From the NCBI RefSeq assembly GCF_963674925.1, contig NZ_OY771647.1, positions 3,223,281 to 3,287,280 of the forward strand: DNA of 64,000 nt, given 5' to 3'. A program made the translations under genes and the position numbers. Of this stretch, positions 53,056 through 62,223 are shown in pieces. Source of the DNA: an uncultured Draconibacterium sp. Lineage in GTDB: Bacteria; Bacteroidota; Bacteroidia; Bacteroidales; Prolixibacteraceae. Each line of letters starts with the position of its first letter. Positions within the stretch are counted from its first letter, which is position 1. Below the pieces are notes generated by a model. That model saw only the letters and a program-made list of their open reading frames with translations, was not told the origin of the DNA and did no database searches.

Positions 53056-53343
53056 ATGAGGCCAAAGAAAAATATTATCTTTCCAAAACACCTGCAGATA
53101 ATGGAACGTCTGGGCGAAAATATAAAGCTGGCTCGTAAAAGAAGAAAGCTGACAACGGTTCAGGTAGCAGAGCGTGCAGATATTGACCGAACAACCCTTT
53201 ACCAGATAGAAAAAGGGAATCCGAAAGTATCGATGGGTGCTTATTTTAATGTGCTAAGAGTTTTCGGTTTGCAGGACGATTTTCTGAAACTGGCTGCCGA
53301 CGATACTTTGGGGAGAAAATTACAGGATTTGGATTTATTGTAA
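53056..53343 (+). CDS. hipB: HipB-like XRE antitoxin
   Basis: A 95-residue helix-turn-helix repressor with the XRE fold: GENIKLARKRRKLTTVQVAERADIDRTTLYQIEKGNPKVSMGAYFNVLRVFGL. I use the ATG at 53056; an in-frame GTG at 53035 lies inside the -7 box and cannot be the start. HipB binds its operator and holds the HipA kinase inactive. The gene for HipA follows 30 bases downstream. The operator half-sites just upstream support autoregulation. Confidence 0.88.
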   Translation: MRPKKNIIFPKHLQIMERLGENIKLARKRRKLTTVQVAERADIDRTTLYQIEKGNPKVSMGAYFNVLRVFGLQDDFLKLAADDTLGRKLQDLDLL

Positions 53344-53373
53344 ATCGCCTTCACGAATAAAGAGCTTGAAAAT

Positions 53374-54624
53374 ATGGCAACAGCAAAAACAGACATATAC
53401 GTGTACGCCCACTGGAAAGGGATTTCGGATCCTCAATTGATAGGAATCCTTTCTGCCCATGCAGCCAAGGGAAGAAAAGCATTTAGTTTTGAATATGCTG
53501 CTGCCTGGCTAAAATCGGCGGAATACCGCTTGCTGGATCCGGATATTCAGTTTTATAGCGGTCCGCAATTCCCGAATAACAAGGAAAATTTTGGCCTGTT
53601 TCTGGATAGCATGCCGGATACCTGGGGAAGAACACTGATGAAAAGACGTGCAGTACAGGAAGCTGCTGAAAAAGGGGAGCGGGCAAAAACGTTGTATGAA
53701 GTGGATTATTTACTCGGTGTGCTGGATGAAAGTCGTATGGGAGCTTTGCGCTTTAAAACCGATCCCAACGGACCTTTTCTTGATAACAACGTACTGTCCC
53801 CAACACCGCCCTGGTCTTCGGTTGCTGAGCTGCAGGAAGCCGCAAGTAATATTGAAAACGAAACCAGCAACGATGCGGTAAAGAAATGGCTGGCTATACT
53901 AATTGCACCGGGCTCATCACTGGGAGGAGCCCGACCCAAAGCCAATATACTGGATAAGGATCATAACCTTTGGATTGCCAAGTTTCCGGCTAAAAATGAT
54001 ACGATAGATAAAGCGGCCTGGGAATACCTGGCCTGGCAACTGGCTATAAAAGCCGGGATTGTTATGTCAGAATGCAGGATCAGTAAAGTTGCTGGGAAGT
54101 ACAACACCTTTTTTACCAAACGTTTTGACCGGGAACAGGAACAGCGGATTCATTTTGCCTCTGCCATGACCATGACCGGAAATAACGAAGATACAATCAG
54201 GGATAATCCTGCAAGTTACCTTGAAATGGCTGAATTCATTCAAAACCACGGTACCCGTATAAACGAGAACCTGGAACAGTTGTGGCGTAGAATTGTATTT
54301 AATATAGCTATTTCCAATACGGATGATCACTTGCGTAACCACGGATTTCTGTTAACTGAAAAAGGGTGGGTATTGTCACCGGCTTATGATATCAATCCCT
54401 CGATAGATAAAGATGGTCTGGCCTTAAATATTGACATGGATAACAATGCCCTGGATTATGAGCTGGCAAAAAGTGTAGGCCCGTTTTTCCGTTTGGAAAA
54501 CAAGCAAATGGACCGGATTATAGAAGAAGTGACTAATCCGGTAAAGAACTGGCGTAAAATCGCAAAGAATATTGGCATTTCCAACAGTGAACAGGAATTG
54601 ATGGCCAAAGCATTTCATGTATAA
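53374..54624 (+). CDS. hipA: HipA-like Ser/Thr kinase toxin
   Basis: A 416-residue HipA kinase, which in E. coli phosphorylates glutamyl-tRNA synthetase and drives persistence. An N-terminal subdomain (FGLFLDSMPDTWGRTLMKRR) precedes the ATP loop SSLGGARPKANI. The catalytic segment NTDDHLRNHGFLL (Asn315-Thr-Asp-Asp-His) and the metal motif SPAYDINP are complete. The kinase appears intact. With hipB it forms a cargo toxin-antitoxin pair placed between the replication module and the tra operon, which would stabilise the element by addiction. The target in this host is not known. Confidence 0.9.
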   Translation: MATAKTDIYVYAHWKGISDPQLIGILSAHAAKGRKAFSFEYAAAWLKSAEYRLLDPDIQFYSGPQFPNNKENFGLFLDSMPDTWGRTLMKRRAVQEAAEKGERAKTLYEVDYLLGVLDESRMGALRFKTDPNGPFLDNNVLSPTPPWSSVAELQEAASNIENETSNDAVKKWLAILIAPGSSLGGARPKANILDKDHNLWIAKFPAKNDTIDKAAWEYLAWQLAIKAGIVMSECRISKVAGKYNTFFTKRFDREQEQRIHFASAMTMTGNNEDTIRDNPASYLEMAEFIQNHGTRINENLEQLWRRIVFNIAISNTDDHLRNHGFLLTEKGWVLSPAYDINPSIDKDGLALNIDMDNNALDYELAKSVGPFFRLENKQMDRIIEEVTNPVKNWRKIAKNIGISNSEQELMAKAFHV

Positions 54625-55214
54625 TTCATTTCTGCAATTTCTATTGGGTAATTCCTGAGCATCGGCCCATCATTCCGGCATACTGAACCAGCTCTTCATA
54701 TGATACACCAGTATTCGGTCTCCTGAAGATATCCCGGAATGAAAAGCCTCATTGCACCCCACGGCAAGAGCCGGAACTCCGGTTCGCTTTGCTCAATTCC
54801 TTCCCGTAGTTTCCTTTCACCTGTCCCGGATTTTTGGCCGCCCACTTTCCTGCCTGTTACAAAAATCAGGAGTCAGGTTCCAGTCACGCCAGCCCCTTTC
54901 ACAATACTTCCCTGCATTTCTGCACTTGCCCTCATGACTATTTTCAGGTTATTCATGGTATTTTCCCGTGCCCCGGAACATTCCCCTGACCGGCTGCAAC
55001 ACTCCCTAACCCCGTTCGCTCACTCACGGGAATCGGTCGTTGGTTTTGCCGTTACAGTGAAAAGATCCTTAGGGGCACCGCACGGAAAGATTCATCCTTC
55101 CGTTTTACTCCACTCCGGCACTTTCCTCTAGCCCGCGCACTCAGGTAATTTTACTGTTCTTAGTTTTTAATAGGTTGAAAACAAAAAAAAGACGCCCAAA
55201 GATCGCCATCCTCC

Positions 55215-55239
55215 GCCAGGACCCTGGCCGGTTAAACCG
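55215..55239. promoter_or_regulatory. Two abutting dyads upstream of tra
   Basis: GCCAGG-AC-CCTGGC (55215-55228) is directly followed by CGGTT-A-AACCG (55229-55239); both sets of arms are perfect. Such tight twin dyads suit a regulator-binding site, a structured RNA or a transfer origin. Confidence 0.4.
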
Positions 55240-55300
55240 CAAGGCTAAATAAATGTCCCGATTGATAGTTTAAAAGTTTAAGATAGAAGTTTGGTTGGTT

Positions 55301-55339
55301 GGGGACAGCCTTGCCGTTTATCCACGGATGGCAGTCCCC
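55301..55339 (+). terminator. GC-rich hairpin with pyrimidine tract
   Basis: GGGGACAGCC (55301-55310) pairs with GGCAGTCCCC (55330-55339) except for one A-A mismatch. Long T/C runs (TTCTCTTTTTTTTC and similar) follow. It could be an attenuator of the tra transcript or the end of an upstream RNA. Confidence 0.5.
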
Positions 55340-55638
55340 GGGCTTTCTTCTCTTTTTTTTCTTTTTTTCTCTTCTTTTGGGGAATATTTTATTTGATCAA
55401 ATAAAACTGAAGCAGCCTATAAAGTATTAGGATTCGGATCGATTCATTCTGAATGGATTCAATACCATTTTATTCTGCTTGGATTTTATGATATAGAAGA
55501 AATTTATTTAACGATATAAAACACCCAAGTTGGGGACACCTTGTGAAAAATCTTTTCTGAAGTAGTTGACATTTGCATGAACGGATTGGCCTGTAATAAG
55601 GGCAATCCGGAATAAGGAAAACTTAAAACTTAACGCAA

Positions 55639-55998
55639 ATGTTTGGCTTAAATGAAATCACATGGAGAGAATTTATTCAGCTTTTAATTCTGCTTTTACT
55701 CGCATGGTATGCCGTGGTAATTCTGGTGGCCTGGTTTAAATCCTTAAATGAACAAAGTAGCTTATTTGAAGAAGATCACCCCACAAAAATGTCCTTTTCG
55801 GATGGGTTAGATCCAATATTCGTGACATCCTCAGAATTTCCCTCCAAATTGATTTCTTCAATCTCCGAGAATTCTATTCCCCTGGAGGTAAGTGTCTACG
55901 AAGAGGTCGGACCTGATGAAGGAATTCATATCGATTACCTGCTAAACGAGGTAACCGGAAAACTGGAAAAGCTGCTTCCCGGGATTCAATATCAATAA
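55639..55998 (+). CDS. Small membrane protein, first gene of the tra operon
   Basis: A 119-residue protein with one transmembrane segment (about residues 12-33, FIQLLILLLLAWYAVVILVAWF) followed by an acidic cytoplasmic or periplasmic tail. It ends with LNEVTGKLEKLLPGI. I do not recognise the family. It starts the tra operon and lies 22 bases before traE. In CTnDOT the traE gene is preceded by other short genes (traA-traD), but likeness to any of them is not visible. Confidence 0.7.
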   Translation: MFGLNEITWREFIQLLILLLLAWYAVVILVAWFKSLNEQSSLFEEDHPTKMSFSDGLDPIFVTSSEFPSKLISSISENSIPLEVSVYEEVGPDEGIHIDYLLNEVTGKLEKLLPGIQYQ

Positions 55999-56020
55999 TA
56001 ACATTTAATCACAAAAAATT

Positions 56021-56335
56021 ATGAGAAAGCAAATGCAGGCGTTTTATCGCAGGGGTATGGCAGCTTCGGCCATGCTGGTTTTGGGAGTGTATAATGCAAT
56101 GGCACAAAGTTCAGCCGGGATTGATCAGGCCACCACGGAGGTAAGTTCCTATGTGGATCCGGTGGCCAATCTGATCATAGCTATCGGAGCAGTAGTGGGC
56201 TTGATTGGAGGTGTGCGTGTCTATATCAAATGGCAGAGTGGAGATCAGGATACGCAAAAGGCCATCATGGGCTGGTTTGGAGCCTGTCTCTTCCTGATAC
56301 TGGTAGGGGTAGTAATCCGCTCATTCTTTGCTTAA
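56021..56335 (+). CDS. traE: TraE (DUF4134), conjugation pilin-like membrane protein
   Basis: A 104-residue protein with a long signal segment (residues about 14-28, to AMAQ), the DUF4134 core and two transmembrane helices (VANLIIAIGAVVGLIGGVRVYIKWQSGD and FGACLFLILVGVVIRSFFA). In CTnDOT-type systems TraE corresponds to the VirB2-like small membrane protein. Its position just before traF and traG is the canonical order. Confidence 0.9.
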   Translation: MRKQMQAFYRRGMAASAMLVLGVYNAMAQSSAGIDQATTEVSSYVDPVANLIIAIGAVVGLIGGVRVYIKWQSGDQDTQKAIMGWFGACLFLILVGVVIRSFFA

Positions 56336-56417
56336 CGGTCCATGACCGCGATGTTAAATGAGGAACGACAGTGCTTCGTTCCTCACTTTTTCTCCAACAT
56401 TTAATTCTACTAAGAAA

Positions 56418-56711
56418 ATGAAATCATACACCATCCAAAAAATCGATACCAACCTTTATATCAAAGGATTTTCCGGGCAGCTGGTTTACCTGGCACTTTA
56501 CGGAATCCTTGCGGCACTCCTTCTCTTTGTAATCCTTTATATCGCTGCAGGAACTTTTGTGTCGGTAGCGGTTTGTGTACCTGCCTTTTTTGCCTGGCTC
56601 TACCGGCTGAACCGTATCCAGAAAAACTACGGACACCGGGGCTGGTATAAAAAACGGATTGCCCGTCACCTCCCTGAGTTTATCACGATCAAACAACGCA
56701 TTTATCAGTAG
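56418..56711 (+). CDS. traF: TraF (DUF4133), conjugation membrane protein
   Basis: A 97-residue DUF4133 protein, the VirB3-like component. After a soluble start (SYTIQKIDTNLYIKGFSGQLVYLALYG) two transmembrane helices follow, then a basic tail RIQKNYGHRGWYKKRIARHLP typical of the family. I use the ATG at 56418; an in-frame ATG at 56358 would add 20 residues that do not fit the family. traG begins 4 bases after its stop. Confidence 0.9.
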   Translation: MKSYTIQKIDTNLYIKGFSGQLVYLALYGILAALLLFVILYIAAGTFVSVAVCVPAFFAWLYRLNRIQKNYGHRGWYKKRIARHLPEFITIKQRIYQ

Positions 56712-56715
56712 TAAC

Positions 56716-59130
56716 ATGAGAGTAAAACCAATACAAATCAGTCTGCCTGTACTGGGGTTTGATGGGGATATCCTTATTTCCAATAACCTCGATATGGGAT
56801 TCGGACTGCGACTATTTTTACCGGAGTTGTTGTCTTGCAGCACGGAAAAATTATACATGCTTCACGATACCTTTCAGCGGGTAGTAAATATCCTTCCGGA
56901 AAATACCCTGCTTCACAAGCAGGACTTCTTTTTCCCCGAAGATTTTTCCGCAAATCGCGATACGGCGTTAAAGAACCAACAAAGCTTAACGGGAAACTAT
57001 CTTGATCATTTTCAGGGAAGAAGGTATCTGAAACATGAATGCTACCTCTATGTGAGTTTGTTGAATACCGGCCTTTTAAAAAACTACCTGAGCTCTTCGC
57101 TGATTTTTTCACGCAAAGCACGGCTGGAAGAAGCCCGTTTGCAGGAAAAGATCCGGGAACTGCAGACCAACCTGGCCTCGATCTTCCGTCAGGCAGGAAT
57201 AGAAAGTATACCGATAACCAGAGAACAAGCCATGGGGACAGCCTCGGAAATTGGTCTGATTGAACGCTATCTGACATTGAACTTCAGGGAGGGACAGCCC
57301 CTGCTGGGAGGAATAGATTTTCGGGACAGGTTAAGGGTGATGGACCGCTTTGTGGAAATTCTGAGTTTGAGTGACCATTCGCACTTGCCATCAGAAGTAC
57401 GCCCCACATGCGGCCATCCCCGCACCGGGCTGCCCGTATCACTGGTTTATCCGCTTTGCTGGCACCTGCCTTATTCACATATTACCAACCAGTTTATCTA
57501 TGTGCCAGGGCAACAGGAGGTGAAAGCAGGACTGGAAGGCGATTACAAAAAGATCTACAGCCTGTCCAAATTTTCCTCAGAGAACAAGATCAATGCCGGG
57601 TTAATTGAAAATTTTCTGGACACCGTGCAAACCTCGGGAGAGAAGATCGTTAAGACCCACTTTAATGTGACACTGCTGGATACTTCGATCTCAAATTTGA
57701 AAAAAATCAAAAGCGAAACGGCCACCGCTTTTTCGCTGATGAACTGTTTCCCTTACCAGCATACTTTTGATCTGCCGTTTTTGTTTTTTGCCGGATTGCC
57801 TTTCAGTACTCAGCTACCCGAGACAGAACTGTTTTTGACGCAGGTACCGCAAGCCTGCTGTTTGACCAATTTTGAAGGCGCGGTCAAGAACTCAGATTCA
57901 GATTTCACTATCCATCTGTCGGATCGGATGGAAGGCTGCCCTGTAAAAATTGACCTGTCGGATGAACCCATGAAAAAGCACCTGATCCATAACCGCAACA
58001 AAATTATTATCGGCGGATCGGGATCCGGAAAATCCTTTTTTACCAACCACCTGCTGCGGCAGTATGCCGAAAGTAAAAACTGCCATGTTGTATTGCTGGA
58101 TGTGGGGCGTAGCTATGAGATACTGACCCGGTACCTTGATGAACGACTAAAGGAAAAAGGCGGGGCCAGAATGATTGAGTTCTCAGAAGCCAATCCCATT
58201 TCATTTAACCCTTTTGTGGTGGATGGTTCACCGGACCTGGAGCGCCGGCAAACCATTCTGTCGGTTATTTACACCATTTACAAAGAACAGCTTACCGAAA
58301 TGGAAAAGGATGTCATTGCCTTTTCTGTCAACCGCTATTTTGAAACAAAACGTAAAAAGAAACGCTCGTTTAACGATTACTACGAGTTTTGCAAGGACAT
58401 CATTCCACGGTTGGCCGAAGAAGAATCCATAGAGTTTAACAGCAACGAATTTTTCTTTATACTGAGTAAATATTACAAGGGAGGAGAATACGATTACCTG
58501 CTCAATAAACCCATGCAAACCGATGAGTTTTTCTCCTGTCCCTTTCTGGTGTTCGAGCTGGATGCCATAAAAGACCATCCGGTTATTTTTCCGGTAGCCA
58601 CGCTGATCATCATGGATATTTTTCTGCAGAAGATGCGGAAGCTAAAAGGTACCCGAAAAGTTATCTGTTTGGAAGAAGCCTGGAAAGCCATTGCCACACC
58701 ACAGATGGCCGATTATCTAAAGTATTTTTTCAAAACCATTCGTAAATTCTTTGGAGAAGCCATGGTGGTAACACAGGAAGTGGACGATGTGATTTCATCA
58801 CCCATTATTCGCGATGCCATTATCAACAATGCCGATACCCGGATTCTGCTCGATATGGGCAAATTCAAAAACAAATTTGATGAGATCAGCCGCTTCCTGG
58901 GATTGAATGCTTTTCAAAAAGAACAAATCCTTTCGATCAATAAAAATCTTCCATCCAATCGAAAATTTAAGGAGGTATTTATCTCGCTTGGAGAATATTC
59001 ACGAGTATTTGCCCTGGAAGTTAGCCGTGCCGAATACTATTGTTACACCACCGAACAAACCGAAAAGGAACAAGTGCTGGAACAGCTGATCGAAGATCCG
59101 TCCATCCTTGAGATTTTAAAACAAATGTAA
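56716..59130 (+). CDS. traG: TraG, VirB4-like conjugation ATPase
   Basis: An 804-residue ATPase that powers assembly of the type IV secretion channel. The N-terminal part (about 1-390) is the VirB4-like domain of Bacteroidota TraG. The ATPase domain has Walker A GGSGSGKSFF (433-442, Lys439), a Walker B segment VICLEEAWK, and the TQEVDD motif after it. I chose the ATG at 56716, 4 bases after traF; the frame is open further upstream but overlaps traF. The length matches the family (about 800-830). It ends 21 bases before the TraI-like gene. Confidence 0.93.
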   Translation: MRVKPIQISLPVLGFDGDILISNNLDMGFGLRLFLPELLSCSTEKLYMLHDTFQRVVNILPENTLLHKQDFFFPEDFSANRDTALKNQQSLTGNYLDHFQGRRYLKHECYLYVSLLNTGLLKNYLSSSLIFSRKARLEEARLQEKIRELQTNLASIFRQAGIESIPITREQAMGTASEIGLIERYLTLNFREGQPLLGGIDFRDRLRVMDRFVEILSLSDHSHLPSEVRPTCGHPRTGLPVSLVYPLCWHLPYSHITNQFIYVPGQQEVKAGLEGDYKKIYSLSKFSSENKINAGLIENFLDTVQTSGEKIVKTHFNVTLLDTSISNLKKIKSETATAFSLMNCFPYQHTFDLPFLFFAGLPFSTQLPETELFLTQVPQACCLTNFEGAVKNSDSDFTIHLSDRMEGCPVKIDLSDEPMKKHLIHNRNKIIIGGSGSGKSFFTNHLLRQYAESKNCHVVLLDVGRSYEILTRYLDERLKEKGGARMIEFSEANPISFNPFVVDGSPDLERRQTILSVIYTIYKEQLTEMEKDVIAFSVNRYFETKRKKKRSFNDYYEFCKDIIPRLAEEESIEFNSNEFFFILSKYYKGGEYDYLLNKPMQTDEFFSCPFLVFELDAIKDHPVIFPVATLIIMDIFLQKMRKLKGTRKVICLEEAWKAIATPQMADYLKYFFKTIRKFFGEAMVVTQEVDDVISSPIIRDAIINNADTRILLDMGKFKNKFDEISRFLGLNAFQKEQILSINKNLPSNRKFKEVFISLGEYSRVFALEVSRAEYYCYTTEQTEKEQVLEQLIEDPSILEILKQM

Positions 59131-59151
59131 AACCATAAAAACAGAAAGAGC

Positions 59152-59796
59152 ATGAAAAATTTAATCGTAATCATTTTAATTGTCATTCTTTCAGCAGCTG
59201 CAAGTACAAGCAAAGCTCAGACACCGGTAACGGATGTGGGAGCCGGAATACAACGCGAAGCCCTCTGGACACAGGAAGAAGGAATTCTCTCAAAAATCAA
59301 CCTTTACAATGTGCTGATCAAAGCTCTGAACGGAGATATCAAAGGACTCACCGGAGAGATATTGGGCATCGATCAAAAAATACTGGAAAGCCTGGAAAAG
59401 GTTTCCCTGCTGATCAAAGATTATAAACGTATAAAGGAAACCAAAGACATCCTGCAGCAGATCATCGCAGTCTATATCGAAAAGGTACCGCTCTTAGTTC
59501 AGGACGGCAATTTTACCACCCAGCAGGCTGCTGCTATTGTGCAAAGTTTTGACCTGATTCTGGATGATAGTAAGGCATTGGTTACGTCCATTCTGAATAT
59601 CATCGTTAAAGACAACCTGTTTATGATGGATGATAAACAGCGTTACGATGCCATCAACGGAATCTACCTGAGTGTGAAACAGCATTACGGAACAATCTGC
59701 TACCTGCACAATAAGCTGCTGTATGCTTCCTATTTGAAAAGCCACGATAGAGGCGATTTGGAAGGTTTTGCCATGTATTACAGTCTGTATCACTAA
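59152..59796 (+). CDS. traI: TraI-like (DUF4141-type) secreted conjugation protein
   Basis: A 214-residue exported protein (signal ending STSKAQ) with a mostly helical body, including LLIKDYKRIKETKDILQQIIAVYIEKV and DGNFTTQQAAAIVQSFDLILDDSKALVTSILNII. Its order of features (a middle YxxxxxxLxxDxxFT-like segment, a late MxDKxRYDAI segment and a C-terminal SYLKSHDRGDLEGF stretch) fits TraI/DUF4141. The place after traG is also right. By position it may be the VirB5-like component. The likeness is moderate, so the symbol is less certain than its neighbours'. Confidence 0.7.
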   Translation: MKNLIVIILIVILSAAASTSKAQTPVTDVGAGIQREALWTQEEGILSKINLYNVLIKALNGDIKGLTGEILGIDQKILESLEKVSLLIKDYKRIKETKDILQQIIAVYIEKVPLLVQDGNFTTQQAAAIVQSFDLILDDSKALVTSILNIIVKDNLFMMDDKQRYDAINGIYLSVKQHYGTICYLHNKLLYASYLKSHDRGDLEGFAMYYSLYH

Positions 59797-59810
59797 TTCA
59801 ACTCAGAACA

Positions 59811-60521
59811 ATGAAACGAATAACAATACTGCTTATGATGGTAATGCTGATTCTCACGCTAACAAAAGAATCAAAAGCACAAATCATTGAAATCAAACCC
59901 TGGCACGGTTACTATCCCGAGATGGAAGGAACCTATCCGCTGACTTTTATTGCCTTTACCGGCTGGCTGATTCCCATTCCTCACGTTTTTGTGCGCACCT
60001 GGCCCACCCATTATTATGTGGAAGTGGGAGCTCTGCCTGTTACCGATGCAGGTGAAATTACCGGAGAGCTAAAAACCGGACTTTTACGCCTTGTCGCCAA
60101 AGCTATCGAACGCAGCCAGATGAAAGGCAGACAGGAGGAAACAGAAGGAATAAAAGTCAATACAGACTTTACCCATCAGATAAGTGATAAATTATTTGAT
60201 GCCCGCTCGGATGAGTTGAGCGATATCTACCAGCTGGCAGCACAGTTTATTAAACTCTATCAAAAAGTGAATAAGCTGGGCACTCTTAACAACTCAGCCA
60301 AAATCCATCCGATCTATGAGAAGGAAGCCGATCAGCTATTAATGCAGTTTTTGATGGTGAACCTGTTTCAGACTGATCATGGAAGTAAGCTGGATGCATT
60401 TACCAGAATCAGTAAGGAGCTGTGGAACCTGCTGGGAGAGCTGGATTATACGCACGGTAAACTGCTCTTTTTTAACAGCTACAACAGCCAGCCGCTGAGC
60501 TATTCATTTTTAAGCAAATAA
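59811..60521 (+). CDS. Secreted protein of unknown function in the tra operon
   Basis: A 236-residue exported protein (signal ending TKESKAQ). The start of the mature part, EIKPWHGYYPEMEGTYPLTFIAFTGWLIPIPHVFVRTWPTHYYVEVGALP, is aromatic-rich. The second half is helical (AAQFIKLYQKVNKLGTLN, ELWNLLGELDYTHGKLLFFNSY). It lies 14 bases after the TraI-like gene and 26 before traJ, a place where CTnDOT has no such gene that I can match. The C-terminal half looks loosely like the helical TraI-like neighbour. It may be a second periplasmic channel or pilus part specific to this group of elements. Confidence 0.7.
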   Translation: MKRITILLMMVMLILTLTKESKAQIIEIKPWHGYYPEMEGTYPLTFIAFTGWLIPIPHVFVRTWPTHYYVEVGALPVTDAGEITGELKTGLLRLVAKAIERSQMKGRQEETEGIKVNTDFTHQISDKLFDARSDELSDIYQLAAQFIKLYQKVNKLGTLNNSAKIHPIYEKEADQLLMQFLMVNLFQTDHGSKLDAFTRISKELWNLLGELDYTHGKLLFFNSYNSQPLSYSFLSK

Positions 60522-60547
60522 GCATTTAACTGCAAAACAAATCAGTT

Positions 60548-61498
60548 ATGATATTACAAGTAATTACAACTAATGATTTTTACGCCTTTACTGATACGCT
60601 GGTGGACTCCGGTGTTAATCATGCCCGAATTCTTGTGGATATGGCAAGAGCCATTGGTGGTATCGCTGCCTTTTTCTATATCTCCAAGCGGATATATGAG
60701 CAATTGATCGCAGATAACCCGGTGTCCATTCTGCCATTACTACGGCCTTTTGCGCTGGTATTGGTGATCACCTTCTGGGGACCTTTTGTAAATCTGTTGC
60801 TGGCACCCACAAAAGGATTGACCCATTTATCGGAAGCCGTGTATGCCGATAAAAAGCACATCGTAAAAGAGCGGCTGGAGGACAAACAACAAGCCATTCT
60901 CTCCACGGATTTGCCCTTGTTTTATGAAAACGAAGAAAAGGAAGCCGATCTCTGGGACAAAGGGGTAAACCTGATCCTGACCACTTACAATATTTTTAGC
61001 GGAAGGGCCATTCAAAACCAGATCAACTTTTATATCATGGATGCCACCCGGCAACTGCTGGAATCCTTTTTTGAGGTGCTGGTCTACCTGATTGCTTTTC
61101 TGCGTACTGTGTTTTGTGTGTTACTGGTAATCTTTGGTCCGCTGGTCTTTGCCCTGTCCATTTTTGATGGTTTTCAAGACAACTACCTGCAATGGATCGC
61201 CAGGTTTATTAATGTCAACCTGTATCTGCCCATTGCTTTGCTGATCCTTTCCATCGTGCAGGAGATACTGATCTTTGTACTGGAAATGGAAATTGCCCAG
61301 ATCAATGCCATGCTGATCTATGAGCCCAAACTGTTTTTTGTTTCCAACCTGATTGTGCCGGTATGCGGGATATTCGGGATGGCAATGGTCCCTAAAATTT
61401 CATCATGGATCATCCATGCCTCGGGAACAAATTCCGGAGGAGGAAGACTCGTGCGTACTGCGGCAGTGATGGCAATCACTAAAGGGGCAATGAAGTAG
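60548..61498 (+). CDS. traJ: TraJ, VirB6-like polytopic membrane protein
   Basis: A 316-residue inner-membrane protein with five to seven hydrophobic segments (ARAIGGIAAFFYISKR, FALVLVITFWGPFVNLLLAP, VLVYLIAFLRTVFCVLLVIFGPLVFALSIF, LYLPIALLILSIVQEILIFVL, LFFVSNLIVPVCGIFGMAMV). The LAPTKGL...HLSEAV segment, the FGPLVFALSIFDGFQDNYLQWIARFINVNLYLPIA block and the GGGR C-terminus are typical of Bacteroidota TraJ. It forms part of the inner-membrane translocation pore. Confidence 0.9.
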   Translation: MILQVITTNDFYAFTDTLVDSGVNHARILVDMARAIGGIAAFFYISKRIYEQLIADNPVSILPLLRPFALVLVITFWGPFVNLLLAPTKGLTHLSEAVYADKKHIVKERLEDKQQAILSTDLPLFYENEEKEADLWDKGVNLILTTYNIFSGRAIQNQINFYIMDATRQLLESFFEVLVYLIAFLRTVFCVLLVIFGPLVFALSIFDGFQDNYLQWIARFINVNLYLPIALLILSIVQEILIFVLEMEIAQINAMLIYEPKLFFVSNLIVPVCGIFGMAMVPKISSWIIHASGTNSGGGRLVRTAAVMAITKGAMK

Positions 61499-61584
61499 CA
61501 GGCAACTGCCTTCTAAGTAGTCGGTCAACAACCTTGAAAAGATAATCAATAAAGAGTACTTAAAATCTCAATACTGAAAAAGAA

Positions 61585-62211
61585 ATGCATAAACAATTTG
61601 ATATACAACGTAAGTTCCGCTTTATCGTTTATGTGCTGGTACTGATCAGCCTTTCGCTGATGGGGGTGAGCAGTTACATCTACTATGAGTCGGTGCAGCT
61701 GGTAGAAATTTCCAAAGAGAAAATCTATGTGCTTGATAACGGTAAATCTCTGCTGGTCGCTCTTCGTGAAGATATCAGTGAAAACAGGGATGCTGAAGCC
61801 AGAGATCATGTAAAACGATTTCATGAGCTGTTTTTTACCCTGGAGCCGGATAAAACCTACATCGAAAACAATGTCAGGGAAGCCTTGTATCTGGCAGACC
61901 GGAGTGCCATGGAGCAGTATCAGGCTTTTAAGGAGAATAACCTGTATAACCAGGTGATCGCTTCTGATATCAGCATGACCCTGCAGACGGATTCCATAAA
62001 GCTGGATTTCTCGGGTTATCCCTATCGTTTCACATTTATCGGCAAGCAGAAAATCGTTCGTAAATCGAACATCACTATTCGCAGTTTAAAGACCTCCGGT
62101 TACCTGAGAAACATCTCCCGTACGGACAATAACCCCCATGGTTTTCTGATGGAAAACTGGCGGATTGATGAGAACAAAGACCTGGAAAGCATACGCAGAA
62201 AATCTTTCTAA
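61585..62211 (+). CDS. traK: TraK, VirB8-like protein
   Basis: A 208-residue bitopic protein: a short cytoplasmic start, one transmembrane helix (RFIVYVLVLISLSLMGVSSYIYY, about residues 12-34), and a periplasmic VirB8-like domain. The family features VKRFHELFFTLEPDKTYIENNVREALYLADRS and the late RSLKTSGYLRNISRTDNNPHGFLMENWRI are present. It links inner-membrane and core parts of the channel. The next gene starts 12 bases downstream. Confidence 0.92.
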   Translation: MHKQFDIQRKFRFIVYVLVLISLSLMGVSSYIYYESVQLVEISKEKIYVLDNGKSLLVALREDISENRDAEARDHVKRFHELFFTLEPDKTYIENNVREALYLADRSAMEQYQAFKENNLYNQVIASDISMTLQTDSIKLDFSGYPYRFTFIGKQKIVRKSNITIRSLKTSGYLRNISRTDNNPHGFLMENWRIDENKDLESIRRKSF

Positions 62212-62223
62212 AAAACTTCAACA

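Larger units (their letters stand above)
54625..55638. other. 1-kb non-coding region before the tra operon
   Basis: No gene is convincing. One open frame (54739-55131) has no family likeness, a Pro/Ser-rich random-like product and no start signal, so I leave it out. The first half is C-rich and dyad-rich. The second holds two abutting dyads (55215-55239), a strong hairpin (55301-55339) followed by long pyrimidine runs, and A+T-rich sequence up to the first tra gene. It should contain the tra promoter and leader, and possibly a transfer origin. Confidence 0.5.

Noticed and set aside
54739..55131. 130-codon frame in the GC-rich region before tra
   Set aside because: The product is Pro/Ser-rich with no known family, a second frame (54752) is also open, and the region is dominated by dyads.
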